From Peptostreptococcus faecalis (GTDB lineage Bacteria; Bacillota; Clostridia; Peptostreptococcales; Peptostreptococcaceae): DNA of 64,000 bases. This document shows, in pieces, positions 26,609-34,706 of this stretch (position 1 is its first letter; every line of letters starts with the position of its first letter). Where the stretch lies: assembly GCF_900240845.1 (NCBI RefSeq), contig NZ_OERU01000003.1, positions 1-64,000 on the forward strand. Reading direction: 5' to 3'. The position numbers and the translations under genes were made by a program. The notes beneath the pieces were generated by a model. The model did not search any database. It saw only the letters and a list, made by a program, of their open reading frames with translations, and was not told where the DNA came from.

Positions 26609-27262
26609 ATGAACATAATTGAGAAGAGAAGATTAGAACTTGGATATAATAAAAAACTTTTTGCAAAATTGGTAGGAGTAAGTGAGATGACTGTAACTCG
26701 TTGGGAATCAGGTGATGTAGAAAATATGAAATCTAACAATATTATATCTGTAGCTAATGTCCTACAAATTTCACCTTTAGATATATTAAGTATAAATAAC
26801 CAAGGACAAGAATTTAAGAAAGAAAGAGTTACAGAAGACATTAATTATGTCTATGATAAATTACCTATTTCGGTCGCAGCAGGTATTCCTTTAGATTATG
26901 AATCGGGATACAAATTTGAAAAAATGCATATTCCAGATGATATTTTAGGAAAAAGAGCTGGAAAAAAAGAAATCGGTATTGCAAGAGTAAATGGTGACTC
27001 AATGAATAAAGATATACCAGATGGTTCATGGATCATTATAGATAGATATTATAATGATTTAAGTAAGGTTAAAAATAATGACATTGTATTAGTAAAAGAT
27101 ACAGCTGGATATACTATTAAAAGAATCGTTAAGTTAGGAGATAGAGTTGTTTTAAAACCAAATTCAACAGATGATAGTTTTACAGATATAATTATCACAA
27201 AATACAATGTGGAAGATTTTAAACTAATTGGAAAAGTAATAACATATATAGTTAATCTATAA
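26609..27262 (+). CDS. LexA/CI-type self-cleaving repressor (Xre + S24)
   Basis: A 217-aa protein. The HTH_3 domain covers residues 5-58. The linker contains the cleavage motif SVAAGIP (A91-G92). The S24 peptidase has the catalytic serine in VNGDSMNKD (S131) and the general-base lysine in YTIKRIV (K171). RecA-promoted self-cleavage is therefore expected, as in lambda CI. It is the intact counterpart of the Lys-to-Arg repressor at 22969-23646, and its promoter region (26440-26608) holds several ATATGT-type half-sites. Confidence 0.85.
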   Translation: MNIIEKRRLELGYNKKLFAKLVGVSEMTVTRWESGDVENMKSNNIISVANVLQISPLDILSINNQGQEFKKERVTEDINYVYDKLPISVAAGIPLDYESGYKFEKMHIPDDILGKRAGKKEIGIARVNGDSMNKDIPDGSWIIIDRYYNDLSKVKNNDIVLVKDTAGYTIKRIVKLGDRVVLKPNSTDDSFTDIIITKYNVEDFKLIGKVITYIVNL

Positions 27263-27269
27263 TTATTTT

Positions 27270-27299
27270 AGAGAGTTATATTATATACTCTCTTTTTTG
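27270..27299 (+). terminator. Rho-independent terminator after the LexA-like repressor
   Basis: AGAGAGT, an A/T loop and ACTCTCT, then a run of T. Confidence 0.8.
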
Positions 27300-27360
27300 T
27301 TGTAAGAATTTAATCGAAATTATTTATCAAACTCTCTAATTCAAACATTTATGTATCAAT

Positions 27361-27545
27361 TATAAGTTGATTTTTATACCATTCCGGAACTTGTTTGAAG
27401 GCATAATTTCACCCTTGTCAGGATGAAAAAAATAAGTATTCCGTATACTGCCATCGTCAATCTGTTCAGCAATCTAACTAAGTAACGCACTAGCATCTTC
27501 AATCGCTTTTTCACTTTCCCACCATAAAAATGGTCGCTACACCTC
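27361..27545 (-). pseudogene. Decayed coding remnant
   Basis: On the minus strand one frame reads RPFLWWESEKAIEDASALLS, stop, IAEQIDDGSIRNTYFFHPDK, then GEIMPSNKFRNGIKINL and stop. The single internal TAG and the lack of a start suggest a gene in decay. The original function is not recognised. Confidence 0.35.
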
Positions 27546-27547
27546 CA

Positions 27548-27708
27548 GCATAATTTATTCATCGGTCATGCAAACCCGACTGACGTATTACCTTGTGTCT
27601 ACAGACATGGCACAGTGGTAACCGATTAGACTTTCTAGCATTGGCTCTAATTAACCTATCGTTTTTATACTGCTTTCGGCTTGCAGTGATATAACAAATA
27701 AATTATGC
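27548..27708 (-). ncRNA. Candidate structured RNA, about 160 nt
   Basis: GCATAATTTATT (27548-27559) and its perfect 12-bp complement (27697-27708) enclose a GC-richer segment with several nested hairpins: CTGC/GCAG, TTACC/GGTAA, TGTG/CACA with GTCT/AGAC, and TCGG/CCGA. A minus-strand promoter lies at 27801-27829, and a weaker TTGACTTAAC box at 27722-27750. I cannot name the RNA; a transposon-end (omega) RNA relic is one option. Confidence 0.45.
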
Positions 27709-27800
27709 AATTTAACATCTATATTAACACTAATTCGATAGTTAAGTCAAGATATTATTTATATAAAAAATAAAATATATTTATATTTTTTAACATCATC

Positions 27801-27829
27801 AGTATAACCTAGTATTTTCAATATGTCAA
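27801..27829 (-). promoter_or_regulatory. Sigma70 promoter, minus strand
   Basis: TTGACA, 17-nt spacer, TATACT, pointing at the structured RNA candidate and away from parA. The spacer lacks the TAAC/TTATG operator. Confidence 0.6.
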
Positions 27830-27840
27830 CAACATTTTTC

Positions 27841-28135
27841 GAGTGTTTACATGTTTACATGTTTACACGTTGTCATGTTTACGTGTGCATATGTTTACAA
27901 AACATGGTGTTTACGTGTTGTCATGTTTACGTGTTTACACGTTTACATGTTTATATGTTGTATTTTTATTTTTTTTTATAGCATTGATATTTCAATATTA
28001 TTTTACATATAACTGTTTACGTGTTTATGTGTTTACGTGTTTACACGTTTACATGTTTATGCATTTACGTGTTGTCATGTTTACGTGTTTATGTGTTTAC
28101 GTGTTTATGCGTTTATGTGTTGTCATGTTTACAAA
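27841..28135 (+). repeat. Centromere-like (parS/parC) repeat array
   Basis: About thirty degenerate units of GTTTAC(A/G)(T/C)G or GTTTATGT, interrupted by about 65 bp of A/T-rich DNA near 27960-28015, sit immediately upstream of parA. The last unit overlaps the parA -35. Tandem short repeats ahead of a ParA/ribbon-helix-helix pair are the usual centromere and operator of type Ib partition systems. Frames read through the array are artefacts of the repeat. Confidence 0.75.
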
Positions 28136-28156
28136 AAATAAAAGTTATGATATAAT
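28128..28156 (+). promoter_or_regulatory. parA promoter overlapping the centromere-like array
   Basis: TTTACA, 17-nt spacer, TATAAT. The -35 is part of the last array repeat, so binding of the ParB-like protein would repress the operon. Confidence 0.65.
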
Positions 28157-28184
28157 TATATTATTAAAATATTAGGAGGACGTT

Positions 28185-29012
28185 ATGGCTGAAAAAATAT
28201 TATTTGCTAATTTTAAAGGTGGAACTGGGAAAACTACAAATGCTTGCATGATATCTCTTAGACTTGCAGAATTAGGTAATAAAACCTTACTAATAGACTT
28301 GGATCCTCAAGCAAATGCAACTGGAATGTTGTTATTAACGAAACAAAGAAATACAGGTGAAATAACCAAGTTTAATTCAACACTAATGACGGCACTAGAT
28401 GATGGCAATTTAGAGAGTATCATTACAAGCATTAAGCAAAATCTAGATATAATCCCTACATTTGTAGACTTTGCGGGATATCCATATTATCTGATGGATA
28501 AATTTGAAGATGAAAGAGACAGGGTGTATTATTTGAAAACCTTAATTGATAAAATCGAAGATAAATATGATTATATTATTTTTGACGTACCACCTACTAT
28601 CTCTATATTTACAGATTCAGCAGTAGTGGCATGTGACGCTGTTACTATAGTTCTTCAGACACAAGAACATTCATTCTTAGGTTCTCAAATGTTTATAGAA
28701 TACCTACAAAAACTAGTTAATAAGTATTCGTTTGAAATAGATATATTGGGAATATTACCAGTTTTATTAAAAAACACATCTAAAGTAGATCAAGCTGTAT
28801 TGGAGAACGCAAAAGAAGAGTTTGGTGAAGTTAATTTTTTTGAGAATGTTGTAAAAAACATGGAAAGAATAAAAAGATATAGCATGCAAGGCGTTCCTGA
28901 TATGACAAATAGAAATGATTATGACATGCATGATGTTAAAGTATATGACATGTATAAACATGTCACGGATGAATTTTTAGAAAGGCTAAATAGAATTGAA
29001 GGTGAACAATAA
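28185..29012 (+). CDS. parA: ParA-type partition ATPase
   Basis: A 275-aa protein of the small ParA class without an N-terminal HTH (type Ib). The deviant Walker A is FKGGTGKTT (K11, K16); LLIDLDPQANATG and FDVPPTISIF are the Walker A' and B segments. It uses ATP to move plasmid copies along the nucleoid. RBS AGGAGG just before ATG. It is followed immediately by a ParB-like gene and preceded by the centromere-like array. Confidence 0.9.
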   Translation: MAEKILFANFKGGTGKTTNACMISLRLAELGNKTLLIDLDPQANATGMLLLTKQRNTGEITKFNSTLMTALDDGNLESIITSIKQNLDIIPTFVDFAGYPYYLMDKFEDERDRVYYLKTLIDKIEDKYDYIIFDVPPTISIFTDSAVVACDAVTIVLQTQEHSFLGSQMFIEYLQKLVNKYSFEIDILGILPVLLKNTSKVDQAVLENAKEEFGEVNFFENVVKNMERIKRYSMQGVPDMTNRNDYDMHDVKVYDMYKHVTDEFLERLNRIEGEQ

Positions 29013-29357
29013 ATGAAATTACAACCAGAAAATAAAAAGAAAAAAGATATTTATGACTTAAAAAGTAACGGAATAATAAGACCAGAGAAACAATATGAAG
29101 AGTCAGAGCACTTAAAAATATCCCCAAAAAAAGAAGTAAAAAAAGAAATTATAAAACCTAAAAAAATAAAATACAAATACATTAGAGGTGAAGAAGATTC
29201 TGTCAATCTAGCAAACGCAGTTGTTCTTACGTCTTCATATAAAAGCGTAGGAGAATATGTTAAAATATTAATAGAAAATGACTTTCAAGAAAAAACAAAA
29301 GAGGAGCAAGAACAAATAAAAATAGCATTGCAAATGATAGAAAGTAAAAATAAATAA
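29013..29357 (+). CDS. Small ParB-like centromere-binding protein
   Basis: A 114-aa protein with a lysine-rich unstructured N-terminal half and a C-terminal segment (DSVNLANAVVLTSSYKSVGE ... IENDF) that fits a ribbon-helix-helix fold. Its start follows the parA stop directly. Size and position match the adaptor of type Ib systems, with an N-terminal ParA-activating tail and C-terminal DNA-binding dimer. Confidence 0.7.
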   Translation: MKLQPENKKKKDIYDLKSNGIIRPEKQYEESEHLKISPKKEVKKEIIKPKKIKYKYIRGEEDSVNLANAVVLTSSYKSVGEYVKILIENDFQEKTKEEQEQIKIALQMIESKNK

Positions 29358-29364
29358 TAATTTG

Positions 29365-29420
29365 TATACATTTACATTTTTACATATTTACATTTATGTT
29401 AATTTACATTTTTACATATT
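29365..29420 (+). repeat. TTTACAT repeat tract
   Basis: Units like TTTACATTTTTACATATTTA recur about five times just after the partition operon; they resemble half of the upstream centromere array and may be a second binding tract. Confidence 0.6.
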
Positions 29421-29446
29421 TTAAAGTTAAGATGCACGTAGTAGAA

Positions 29447-29722
29447 TCATCATCATTTTGGTAGGATATATAGCATAAATTAATGATATTGCAAACAGGT
29501 ATACCTGTTATACATATTATACCTGTTATACCATTAAAAATGCTTTTATCTTCGGAATATATAGACGAAACTATTTAAAGTAATATAGTAAAATCGTCAT
29601 CAATTTGGATGGAGTAGAGTGGAATAGAGTAGTGAGTAATAATTATATTATATAGTATTTTAACCATCATTTTGGGAAGATTATAATATATATAATAAAT
29701 CTATCATCATTTTGGATAGATT
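29447..29722 (+). repeat. Four-copy ATCATCATTTTGG repeats
   Basis: Related units at 29447, 29592, 29662 and 29701: ATCATCATTTTGGTAGGA, ATCGTCATCAATTTGGATGG, ACCATCATTTTGGGAAGA and ATCATCATTTTGGATAGA. Spacing is irregular. The tract includes a perfect 16-bp palindrome, AACAGGTATACCTGTT, at 29494-29509. No gene in 29358-29753. Confidence 0.6.
29494..29509. promoter_or_regulatory. 16-bp perfect palindrome
   Basis: AACAGGTATACCTGTT, followed by a further half-site (TATACCTGTTATACC). Probably a regulator-binding site. Confidence 0.5.
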
Positions 29723-29728
29723 TATAAA

Positions 29729-29755
29729 AAAGGAAGGTCAATAACCTTCCTTTTT
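29729..29755. terminator. Bidirectional terminator between parAB and the integrase-like gene
   Basis: AAGGAAGGT, a short loop and ACCTTCCTT, with A-run and T-run flanks. Confidence 0.75.
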
Positions 29756-31076
29756 ATTTCTTATATATTTTTTCATACCACTTCATCATATCTGTTACAT
29801 TAAACTTCAATGGCAATCTAGGATTATCTTCTTTTAAACTCTTTGAATCCCAAGGGATACCAGTATCTTGTTCAATTACATACATTCTATATAATATACC
29901 ACTTCTTTTTAAATCGGTTCTGGTTACAGCGTTATCAACTCCAAATAGAATTTCATTAGCTTCTCTAAGCATGAACCTTGCTTTTTCAAAAGAAATAGGA
30001 TCGAACCCATCATTGTTATTTCTAAGTCTTCTAGCCTTTATTATATATTCAGATTCCATATTGTAGTCCATGAATACTTCTACAGGATTCATCCTTATAG
30101 GATCATCTCTAAATACTGTTTTTCCTCTAGTTTCATTACATTTTTTTGCTAATTCTATGAAATATTCATCTATTTCTATCTGGAAATTATGTTCGCCATC
30201 TGTAACATTTGCCACCATATTTACTTCATCAATATCACTCATTTTTAATAGCGTTAAAGGTTTATACTGAAGTTCACCAAAGCCTAAGAATGTAGCATAC
30301 ATCAAAAATGCTTGTTGTGGATCTTCTAATTCTTCACAATATGCAACTATTTCATCTCTTGAAGCATATTTCCTTGGCTCAATGAAGTTGACAAAGTATT
30401 CTGTTTTCACATTAAAGTCGACACCTAATAACAAGAATAATCTATTGTAACTTCTAACTTTTGTTGCCGCAAAGCCAACAGAGGATACTTTTAAATCTGT
30501 AAAATATTTTAGAAAATCTGAATTACTCAAGTTAAGAAAAATATTTTCATGATTTGATTCCACATCAAAACTATCACCTTTAAAATATCTAATGAAATGA
30601 TTATAAACAGCCGTAATTTCGTTAAACGTTGGAATCGTATCATGTTTTAATTCTTCTTGAACAAATTGCAAAGTTCTAAAATTATACGCTTTTTTCTCAT
30701 CAGAATTAAATGGATTCAATTCCAATAGCATTGGATTATATGCTATATTACTTTCCTCATCTTTATCATCATTTAATGCAATTACCATATTAGCTTTAAA
30801 AAATATTTGATCTGGTTTCAATGGGTTTATATCACTCCATTTATCTATGAACTCTGGATACTGCCTAGATATACTATATTGGCTGTTAAATCCATAATGT
30901 TTCCATATATCACACAGAGGAATTGATACAACTCTACCATCCTCGTAGAATACATCAATTGGCTTTGTATAAGATACAATATATCTAGTTGGAGTTTGCT
31001 CTTCATCAGCCCAATACTTGCGCATAAAGTAAGAATCAATATATCTAGTTAAATATTCTTCATATGTTTCTTTCAT
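29754..31076 (-). CDS. Integrase-like protein without visible catalytic residues (possible MrpR-type regulator)
   Basis: A 440-aa protein. The middle (about residues 125-225) has the helical core-binding pattern of a tyrosine recombinase. A catalytic-type domain follows (FLMYATFLGFGELQYKPLTL then LKMSDIDEVN), and the C-terminus contains VTRTDLKRSGILYRMYV where an active enzyme has HDLRHT. The box I Arg and box II His/Arg seem absent. In SPbeta, MrpR is such a dead recombinase that acts as the master repressor. It has its own operator-type promoter (31140-31168). The fold is inferred from pattern only. Confidence 0.55.
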   Translation of the reverse strand: MKETYEEYLTRYIDSYFMRKYWADEEQTPTRYIVSYTKPIDVFYEDGRVVSIPLCDIWKHYGFNSQYSISRQYPEFIDKWSDINPLKPDQIFFKANMVIALNDDKDEESNIAYNPMLLELNPFNSDEKKAYNFRTLQFVQEELKHDTIPTFNEITAVYNHFIRYFKGDSFDVESNHENIFLNLSNSDFLKYFTDLKVSSVGFAATKVRSYNRLFLLLGVDFNVKTEYFVNFIEPRKYASRDEIVAYCEELEDPQQAFLMYATFLGFGELQYKPLTLLKMSDIDEVNMVANVTDGEHNFQIEIDEYFIELAKKCNETRGKTVFRDDPIRMNPVEVFMDYNMESEYIIKARRLRNNNDGFDPISFEKARFMLREANEILFGVDNAVTRTDLKRSGILYRMYVIEQDTGIPWDSKSLKEDNPRLPLKFNVTDMMKWYEKIYKK

Positions 31077-31139
31077 TTTATTACACCTACTTTCTATTAA
31101 AAAGCATTATCTTAACAATTTAATTATATTGTTAACAAC

Positions 31140-31168
31140 ATAATAACACTAACAAGTTGTTATGTCAA
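31140..31168 (-). promoter_or_regulatory. Promoter of the integrase-like gene with shared operator
   Basis: Minus strand: TTGACA, 17-nt spacer starting TAAC and ending TTAGTGT, TATTAT. Confidence 0.75.
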
Positions 31169-31354
31169 TTAAAATCAACATTTTATTTATATAATTATTG
31201 CAAAAAGGCGAACATTAAGACTAATCTAATTAATTAGATATCTCAAGTCATCATATTTGACTCATATATATTAAATTAACAACCTTTAAATTGGTGTTCT
31301 AAGCAATTGTAAAACCTCTTTGATACTTATATATGGCAAAGTATCCATATACCT

Positions 31355-31368
31355 TAAAATCGATTTTA
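31355..31368. promoter_or_regulatory. Palindromic site TAAAATCGATTTTA, copy 1
   Basis: A perfect 14-bp palindrome inside a 22-bp shared block (CCTTAAAATCG then ATTTTAGAAGG). A second copy lies 120 bp away at 31475-31488. The gap 31169-31514 has no gene. Confidence 0.6.
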
Positions 31369-31474
31369 GAAGGTTATACAAGTTGTTTAAAGATACAGCA
31401 TAAAGAGTATATTTGAGTTTTAAGAGGTGGAAGACGTGAAGGTACTACAATATTAAATATTAATTAAAACGCCT

Positions 31475-31488
31475 TAAAATCGATTTTA
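31475..31488. promoter_or_regulatory. Palindromic site TAAAATCGATTTTA, copy 2
   Basis: Identical to copy 1 including flanks; the 120-bp spacing would suit DNA looping by a dimeric regulator. Confidence 0.6.
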
Positions 31489-31514
31489 GAAGGTCATATT
31501 TTTAGTAGCATATA

Positions 31515-31543
31515 CAAAAAAGACTTGTAGAAAATCCACAAGC
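31515..31543 (-). terminator. Terminator of the 31.6-35.1 kb operon
   Basis: On the minus strand CTTGTGG, loop, CTACAAG and then TTTTTT. It lies just past the last gene (31599-32108). Confidence 0.75.
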
Positions 31544-31598
31544 CTAGTATTAATATATTTATCATTTTTGGGGATCCTCCTTTATATATTTTTAATCT

Positions 31599-32108
31599 TT
31601 AAAAAAGGAATAATCTTTTTTTATTTTTAATTAAAACACCTTTATTAGTCGGGTAGAATCCCTTGAATGATTTTACATTGTCAATATAATATTTTTCAAA
31701 ATCTATATATCTTTTCATTTTTGGATCAGCTTTTTTATGAGTCAAATTAAACAGCAAGCGACCTGCACCACGCTTAGTAACAACGCCTTTTTTTAGTTGG
31801 TATTGACTGTATACATCGTCAAATACACCTGTTGCAATATCCCTCAAGGATATTTTACCTTTAACTAAACAGAAGGCAATTATTAAGTCAGTGTTGCCAA
31901 ATAACCTAATATCATCAACTATATTTTTTAGCAAATATAAATTAAAATTTACACCATTTAAACTAAAATCAATATATTTATATTTTGTCATCATCCTTTT
32001 TGACACTTTTACATTGTCAATTGTCCAGCCTTCTTCGATTAGATCCACGATTGAATTATAATCCTTGTCTATATTATAAAATTTATCTTTTATTTTAATT
32101 AAAAACAT
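31599..32108 (-). CDS. Hypothetical protein
   Basis: A 169-aa alpha/beta protein. I chose ATG 32106-32108 (MFLIKIKDKF) after AAGGAG. It is the last gene of the minus-strand operon before the terminator. No domain recognised. Confidence 0.5.
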   Translation of the reverse strand: MFLIKIKDKFYNIDKDYNSIVDLIEEGWTIDNVKVSKRMMTKYKYIDFSLNGVNFNLYLLKNIVDDIRLFGNTDLIIAFCLVKGKISLRDIATGVFDDVYSQYQLKKGVVTKRGAGRLLFNLTHKKADPKMKRYIDFEKYYIDNVKSFKGFYPTNKGVLIKNKKRLFLF

Positions 32109-32126
32109 CTTAACCACTCCTTATTA

Positions 32127-32483
32127 TTATTTTTTACCTGATCCACCTAAAATTATACTTACTAAAAATACTATCATTGCTACAAAACCGGTAAAGAGTC
32201 CCCTGCCTACATCTGAAGCAACTTCTACAGCTTTTTCTTTGTATGCATTTTCTTGTACTTCTTCTTGTGGTGGATATTGTCCCCATGCAATTAATAATTG
32301 TCTTTCACTCATTTCTAAAAAAGTCAAATTATCATTAGCTATATAATACATCTCTTCATCTGTGTGTCCATAATCTAGAGAGTCTTGTATTATTTTTAAT
32401 TGATCCGCATTAAAATTGCCCTTGATATTGTGTTGTTTTAACCATTCTTTTGCTACCTTTGGTTTAAAATCAAAATTATACAT
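32127..32483 (-). CDS. C-terminally membrane-anchored protein
   Basis: A 118-aa protein with an N-terminal soluble helical part (residues 1-80) and one C-terminal membrane helix (about 95-112, LFTGFVAMIVFLVSIILGG). Start AAGGATGG. Function unknown. Confidence 0.5.
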   Translation of the reverse strand: MYNFDFKPKVAKEWLKQHNIKGNFNADQLKIIQDSLDYGHTDEEMYYIANDNLTFLEMSERQLLIAWGQYPPQEEVQENAYKEKAVEVASDVGRGLFTGFVAMIVFLVSIILGGSGKK

Positions 32484-32499
32484 ATTTTTACCATCCTTT

Positions 32500-33057
32500 T
32501 TAATAAATGTAACGTATATTGTACAAGTCAGTTACTGTATTATCATTGTTTGATATTCTCAAATAATTAAATTCAGTACATTCTATTGGTGTTGTCTCAA
32601 CAAATTGTTGATATAATTCTTTTGGAGCATCTATATATATTTCCCTATCATTTTTGAATGAGTCATATATTTGAAAGTGCATATCACAATATACAATATC
32701 AACAGTTATATTATATTTTTTTATACGATCTTTTAAGATACTAGGTATTATTACTTTTTTTATCTGATGTGGTCTTACCTCATCAATGATATACTCATCA
32801 TATTTACCTTTGTTATAATCTAAGTCACTTAAATTATTTAAGGTTGCATCTGTCACATCAATCTCTAATAATACAATTCCGTATTGCGTAAATGTATTAA
32901 GTTCGGTTTTTGGATTAAACAAGTATACAACTTCTTTAGAATTTTTTGCCCGCTTATTATAATCCCAACTATCATTACCACATCTAGATATAGGCAAAAT
33001 ACCATCTTTTAGTATGCTATTCAAATCTTTTATATCAACATTTTTATACAATTTCAT
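32500..33057 (-). CDS. Possible ADP-ribosyltransferase-fold protein
   Basis: A 185-aa protein. I chose ATG 33055-33057 (MKLYKNVD) after TGGAGG. The order LYKNVDIKDLNSILKDGILP, then VVYLFNP, GIVLLEIDV, YDEYIIDEVRPHQIKKVIIP resembles ART-fold proteins of the DarT or 2'-phosphotransferase type. These modify DNA, RNA or proteins with ADP-ribose and often serve as toxins or anti-defence factors. The catalytic residues are not certain, so this is a fold-level guess. Confidence 0.35.
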   Translation of the reverse strand: MKLYKNVDIKDLNSILKDGILPISRCGNDSWDYNKRAKNSKEVVYLFNPKTELNTFTQYGIVLLEIDVTDATLNNLSDLDYNKGKYDEYIIDEVRPHQIKKVIIPSILKDRIKKYNITVDIVYCDMHFQIYDSFKNDREIYIDAPKELYQQFVETTPIECTEFNYLRISNNDNTVTDLYNIRYIY

Positions 33058-33075
33058 TTTCAAAACCTCCATATA

Positions 33076-33384
33076 TTATATTAAATCTTTGTATTTTTCG
33101 TTTAAATCATCAATTAAATTTAATATATCAGTCATATCAAAACCGTTGTAGCTTATTTCTTTCTTTTCTATATACTCTTTTTTCATTTCTTCAGGATAAA
33201 AATCTAGTTCCCTTTCAAAGTCTTCTATCTTTTCGTATGCATTAGCTAAATCATTCCACCAATTAAATGTATTTTCATTTTCCCAATAATAACCGTTTTC
33301 GTCTTCTTTTGCTTCTGTATATATTTCCTCATGTACTTCTACTAGCTCCAAGTTTTCTATATCTGATAAATAATATTTTTTCAT
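33076..33384 (-). CDS. Small acidic protein
   Basis: A 102-aa acidic protein rich in Tyr, Glu and Asp. Start AAGGAG-N8-ATG. Located in the anti-restriction operon; a DNA-mimic role is possible but unproven. Confidence 0.45.
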   Translation of the reverse strand: MKKYYLSDIENLELVEVHEEIYTEAKEDENGYYWENENTFNWWNDLANAYEKIEDFERELDFYPEEMKKEYIEKKEISYNGFDMTDILNLIDDLNEKYKDLI

Positions 33385-33470
33385 TTTTTTACACTCCTTT
33401 TTAAAATTAATTGTTAAGATTATACTTTATATTATACTATATATTTAATGATTGTTGTTTTAAAATTTAA

Positions 33471-33809
33471 CTATAATTCTTCAATTATACAATTATATTC
33501 TGTGTGAAAATCATGGTAAAAGCAATCTGATAAACTTGAAAATAAATTACTTAATTGACTGTTTAAAATTTCTATTTTTTCTATAAAATAAAGTTCATCA
33601 TCATGCAGCCTATTGATTTTAAATTCACTATATTTTAACTTATCTATAATATCTTCAGCGGTATTTATTAATTCTTTGTAAAACAAAATTTTGTCTATGT
33701 TTGGATATCTTGTATTTTCTTTCAATGCAGTTTCTAAAGTTTTTTTAATTTCTATTTCTGTATTTTCTACAAGTGTATTTAATTCTTTTAATATATTTTC
33801 TTTATTCAT
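33471..33809 (-). CDS. Hypothetical coiled-coil protein
   Basis: A 112-aa helical protein (LNTLVENTEIEIKKTLETAL ...). Start AAGGAGT. No family recognised. Confidence 0.5.
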   Translation of the reverse strand: MNKENILKELNTLVENTEIEIKKTLETALKENTRYPNIDKILFYKELINTAEDIIDKLKYSEFKINRLHDDELYFIEKIEILNSQLSNLFSSLSDCFYHDFHTEYNCIIEEL

Positions 33810-33813
33810 TTTT

Positions 33814-34161
33814 CTACTCCTTATATACTGTATAAATATCCGTATTCTGTAAATTGTCCACCTTGTTCCATATTGCTAAAAACTTATTAAAATCATATTC
33901 GCTTAATTTTTCTACCTCCTCTACAAGTTCGTCCAATGTATATATATTTTCATATTCGCTAAATCCCTCAAATATTTCAGGATGATTACAATCATAATCA
34001 GATATGAAAATTTCTTCACTATCTTCACCAATTCCAATATTATTAAATACTTCTTGTATTTCTTCTGTTGTCGCTGGTAACGTCAACCACTCACCAACTA
34101 ATTTACCATTATTGTATTCGTGCAAGTTTGTTATATATATTTTAAAATTTAAGTTTTTCAT
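33814..34161 (-). CDS. ArdA-like antirestriction protein
   Basis: A 115-aa protein, start GAGGAGG. The N-terminus IYITNLHEYNNGKLVGEWLT then LPATTEEIQEVFNNIGIGE and EEIFISDYDC match the ArdA N-terminal domain, which mimics B-form DNA and inhibits type I restriction enzymes. Known ArdA proteins are about 165 aa with three domains. This one is about one domain shorter and ends IYTVYKE, so it is a truncated or two-domain variant. Confidence 0.75.
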   Translation of the reverse strand: MKNLNFKIYITNLHEYNNGKLVGEWLTLPATTEEIQEVFNNIGIGEDSEEIFISDYDCNHPEIFEGFSEYENIYTLDELVEEVEKLSEYDFNKFLAIWNKVDNLQNTDIYTVYKE

Positions 34162-34189
34162 TGTTTATTTCCTCCTCTTATTTGATTTG

Positions 34190-34426
34190 TTAAATATTCC
34201 CAACCTTCATTATTTCACTAAAATAATATTTCTGCTTATATCTAACAACATATGAGTCGCCCTTACCGTCATAATGGACTTTGCTAGTATATTTGTTGGT
34301 GATTTTACCTCCAGAATAAAAAGCTGTTGTTACCTTTTCGCCTACATTCCCATCCTCATCATCTAAAACAACAAGGGCGTCAAAGGCTGTTAAATTATAA
34401 AATCCCACTATCTTATTTTTTTTCAT
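34190..34426 (-). CDS. Small beta-rich hypothetical protein
   Basis: A 78-aa protein, start TAGGAGG-N8-ATG. Strand-rich throughout (VVLDDEDGNVGEKVTTAF ...). No family recognised. Confidence 0.5.
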   Translation of the reverse strand: MKKNKIVGFYNLTAFDALVVLDDEDGNVGEKVTTAFYSGGKITNKYTSKVHYDGKGDSYVVRYKQKYYFSEIMKVGNI

Positions 34427-34439
34427 TTTTTTGTACCTC

Positions 34440-34706
34440 CTAATATCTATACAGCGTATTGTTTTCTATAAATTCAACGCCCATTTTTTTTAAATCATTT
34501 ATAATAAAAGATCTTTCTTCCGCGCTATGCTCATTTAAGTCTTTAAGTTCGGTTGTTTCATAATACATGCCTGTATCAGTTGGATGTATTACTTTTATTT
34601 CTTCCAATATGTTTTTAGCTATATTATTAATATTTTTCTTGTATCTTCTAAAGTCATGGATATTATTAATACCAACAACGCTTTTTGCATAATCCTGTAT
34701 TTTCAT
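34440..34706 (-). CDS. Hypothetical protein
   Basis: An 88-aa helical protein, start GAGGAGG-N8-ATG. It overlaps the upstream membrane peptide stop as ATGA. Function unknown. Confidence 0.5.
   Translation of the reverse strand: MKIQDYAKSVVGINNIHDFRRYKKNINNIAKNILEEIKVIHPTDTGMYYETTELKDLNEHSAEERSFIINDLKKMGVEFIENNTLYRY

Noticed and set aside
27841-28135. CRISPR array or coding frames in the GTTTACATG repeats
   Set aside because: Units are 8-10 bp and contiguous without unique spacers, and the protein read through them is only a repeat of VYTFTCL-like residues. It fits a partition centromere.
29754-31076. Active integrase for chromosomal insertion
   Set aside because: Catalytic Arg/His pattern is not visible, no attachment site was found, and plasmid functions are present.
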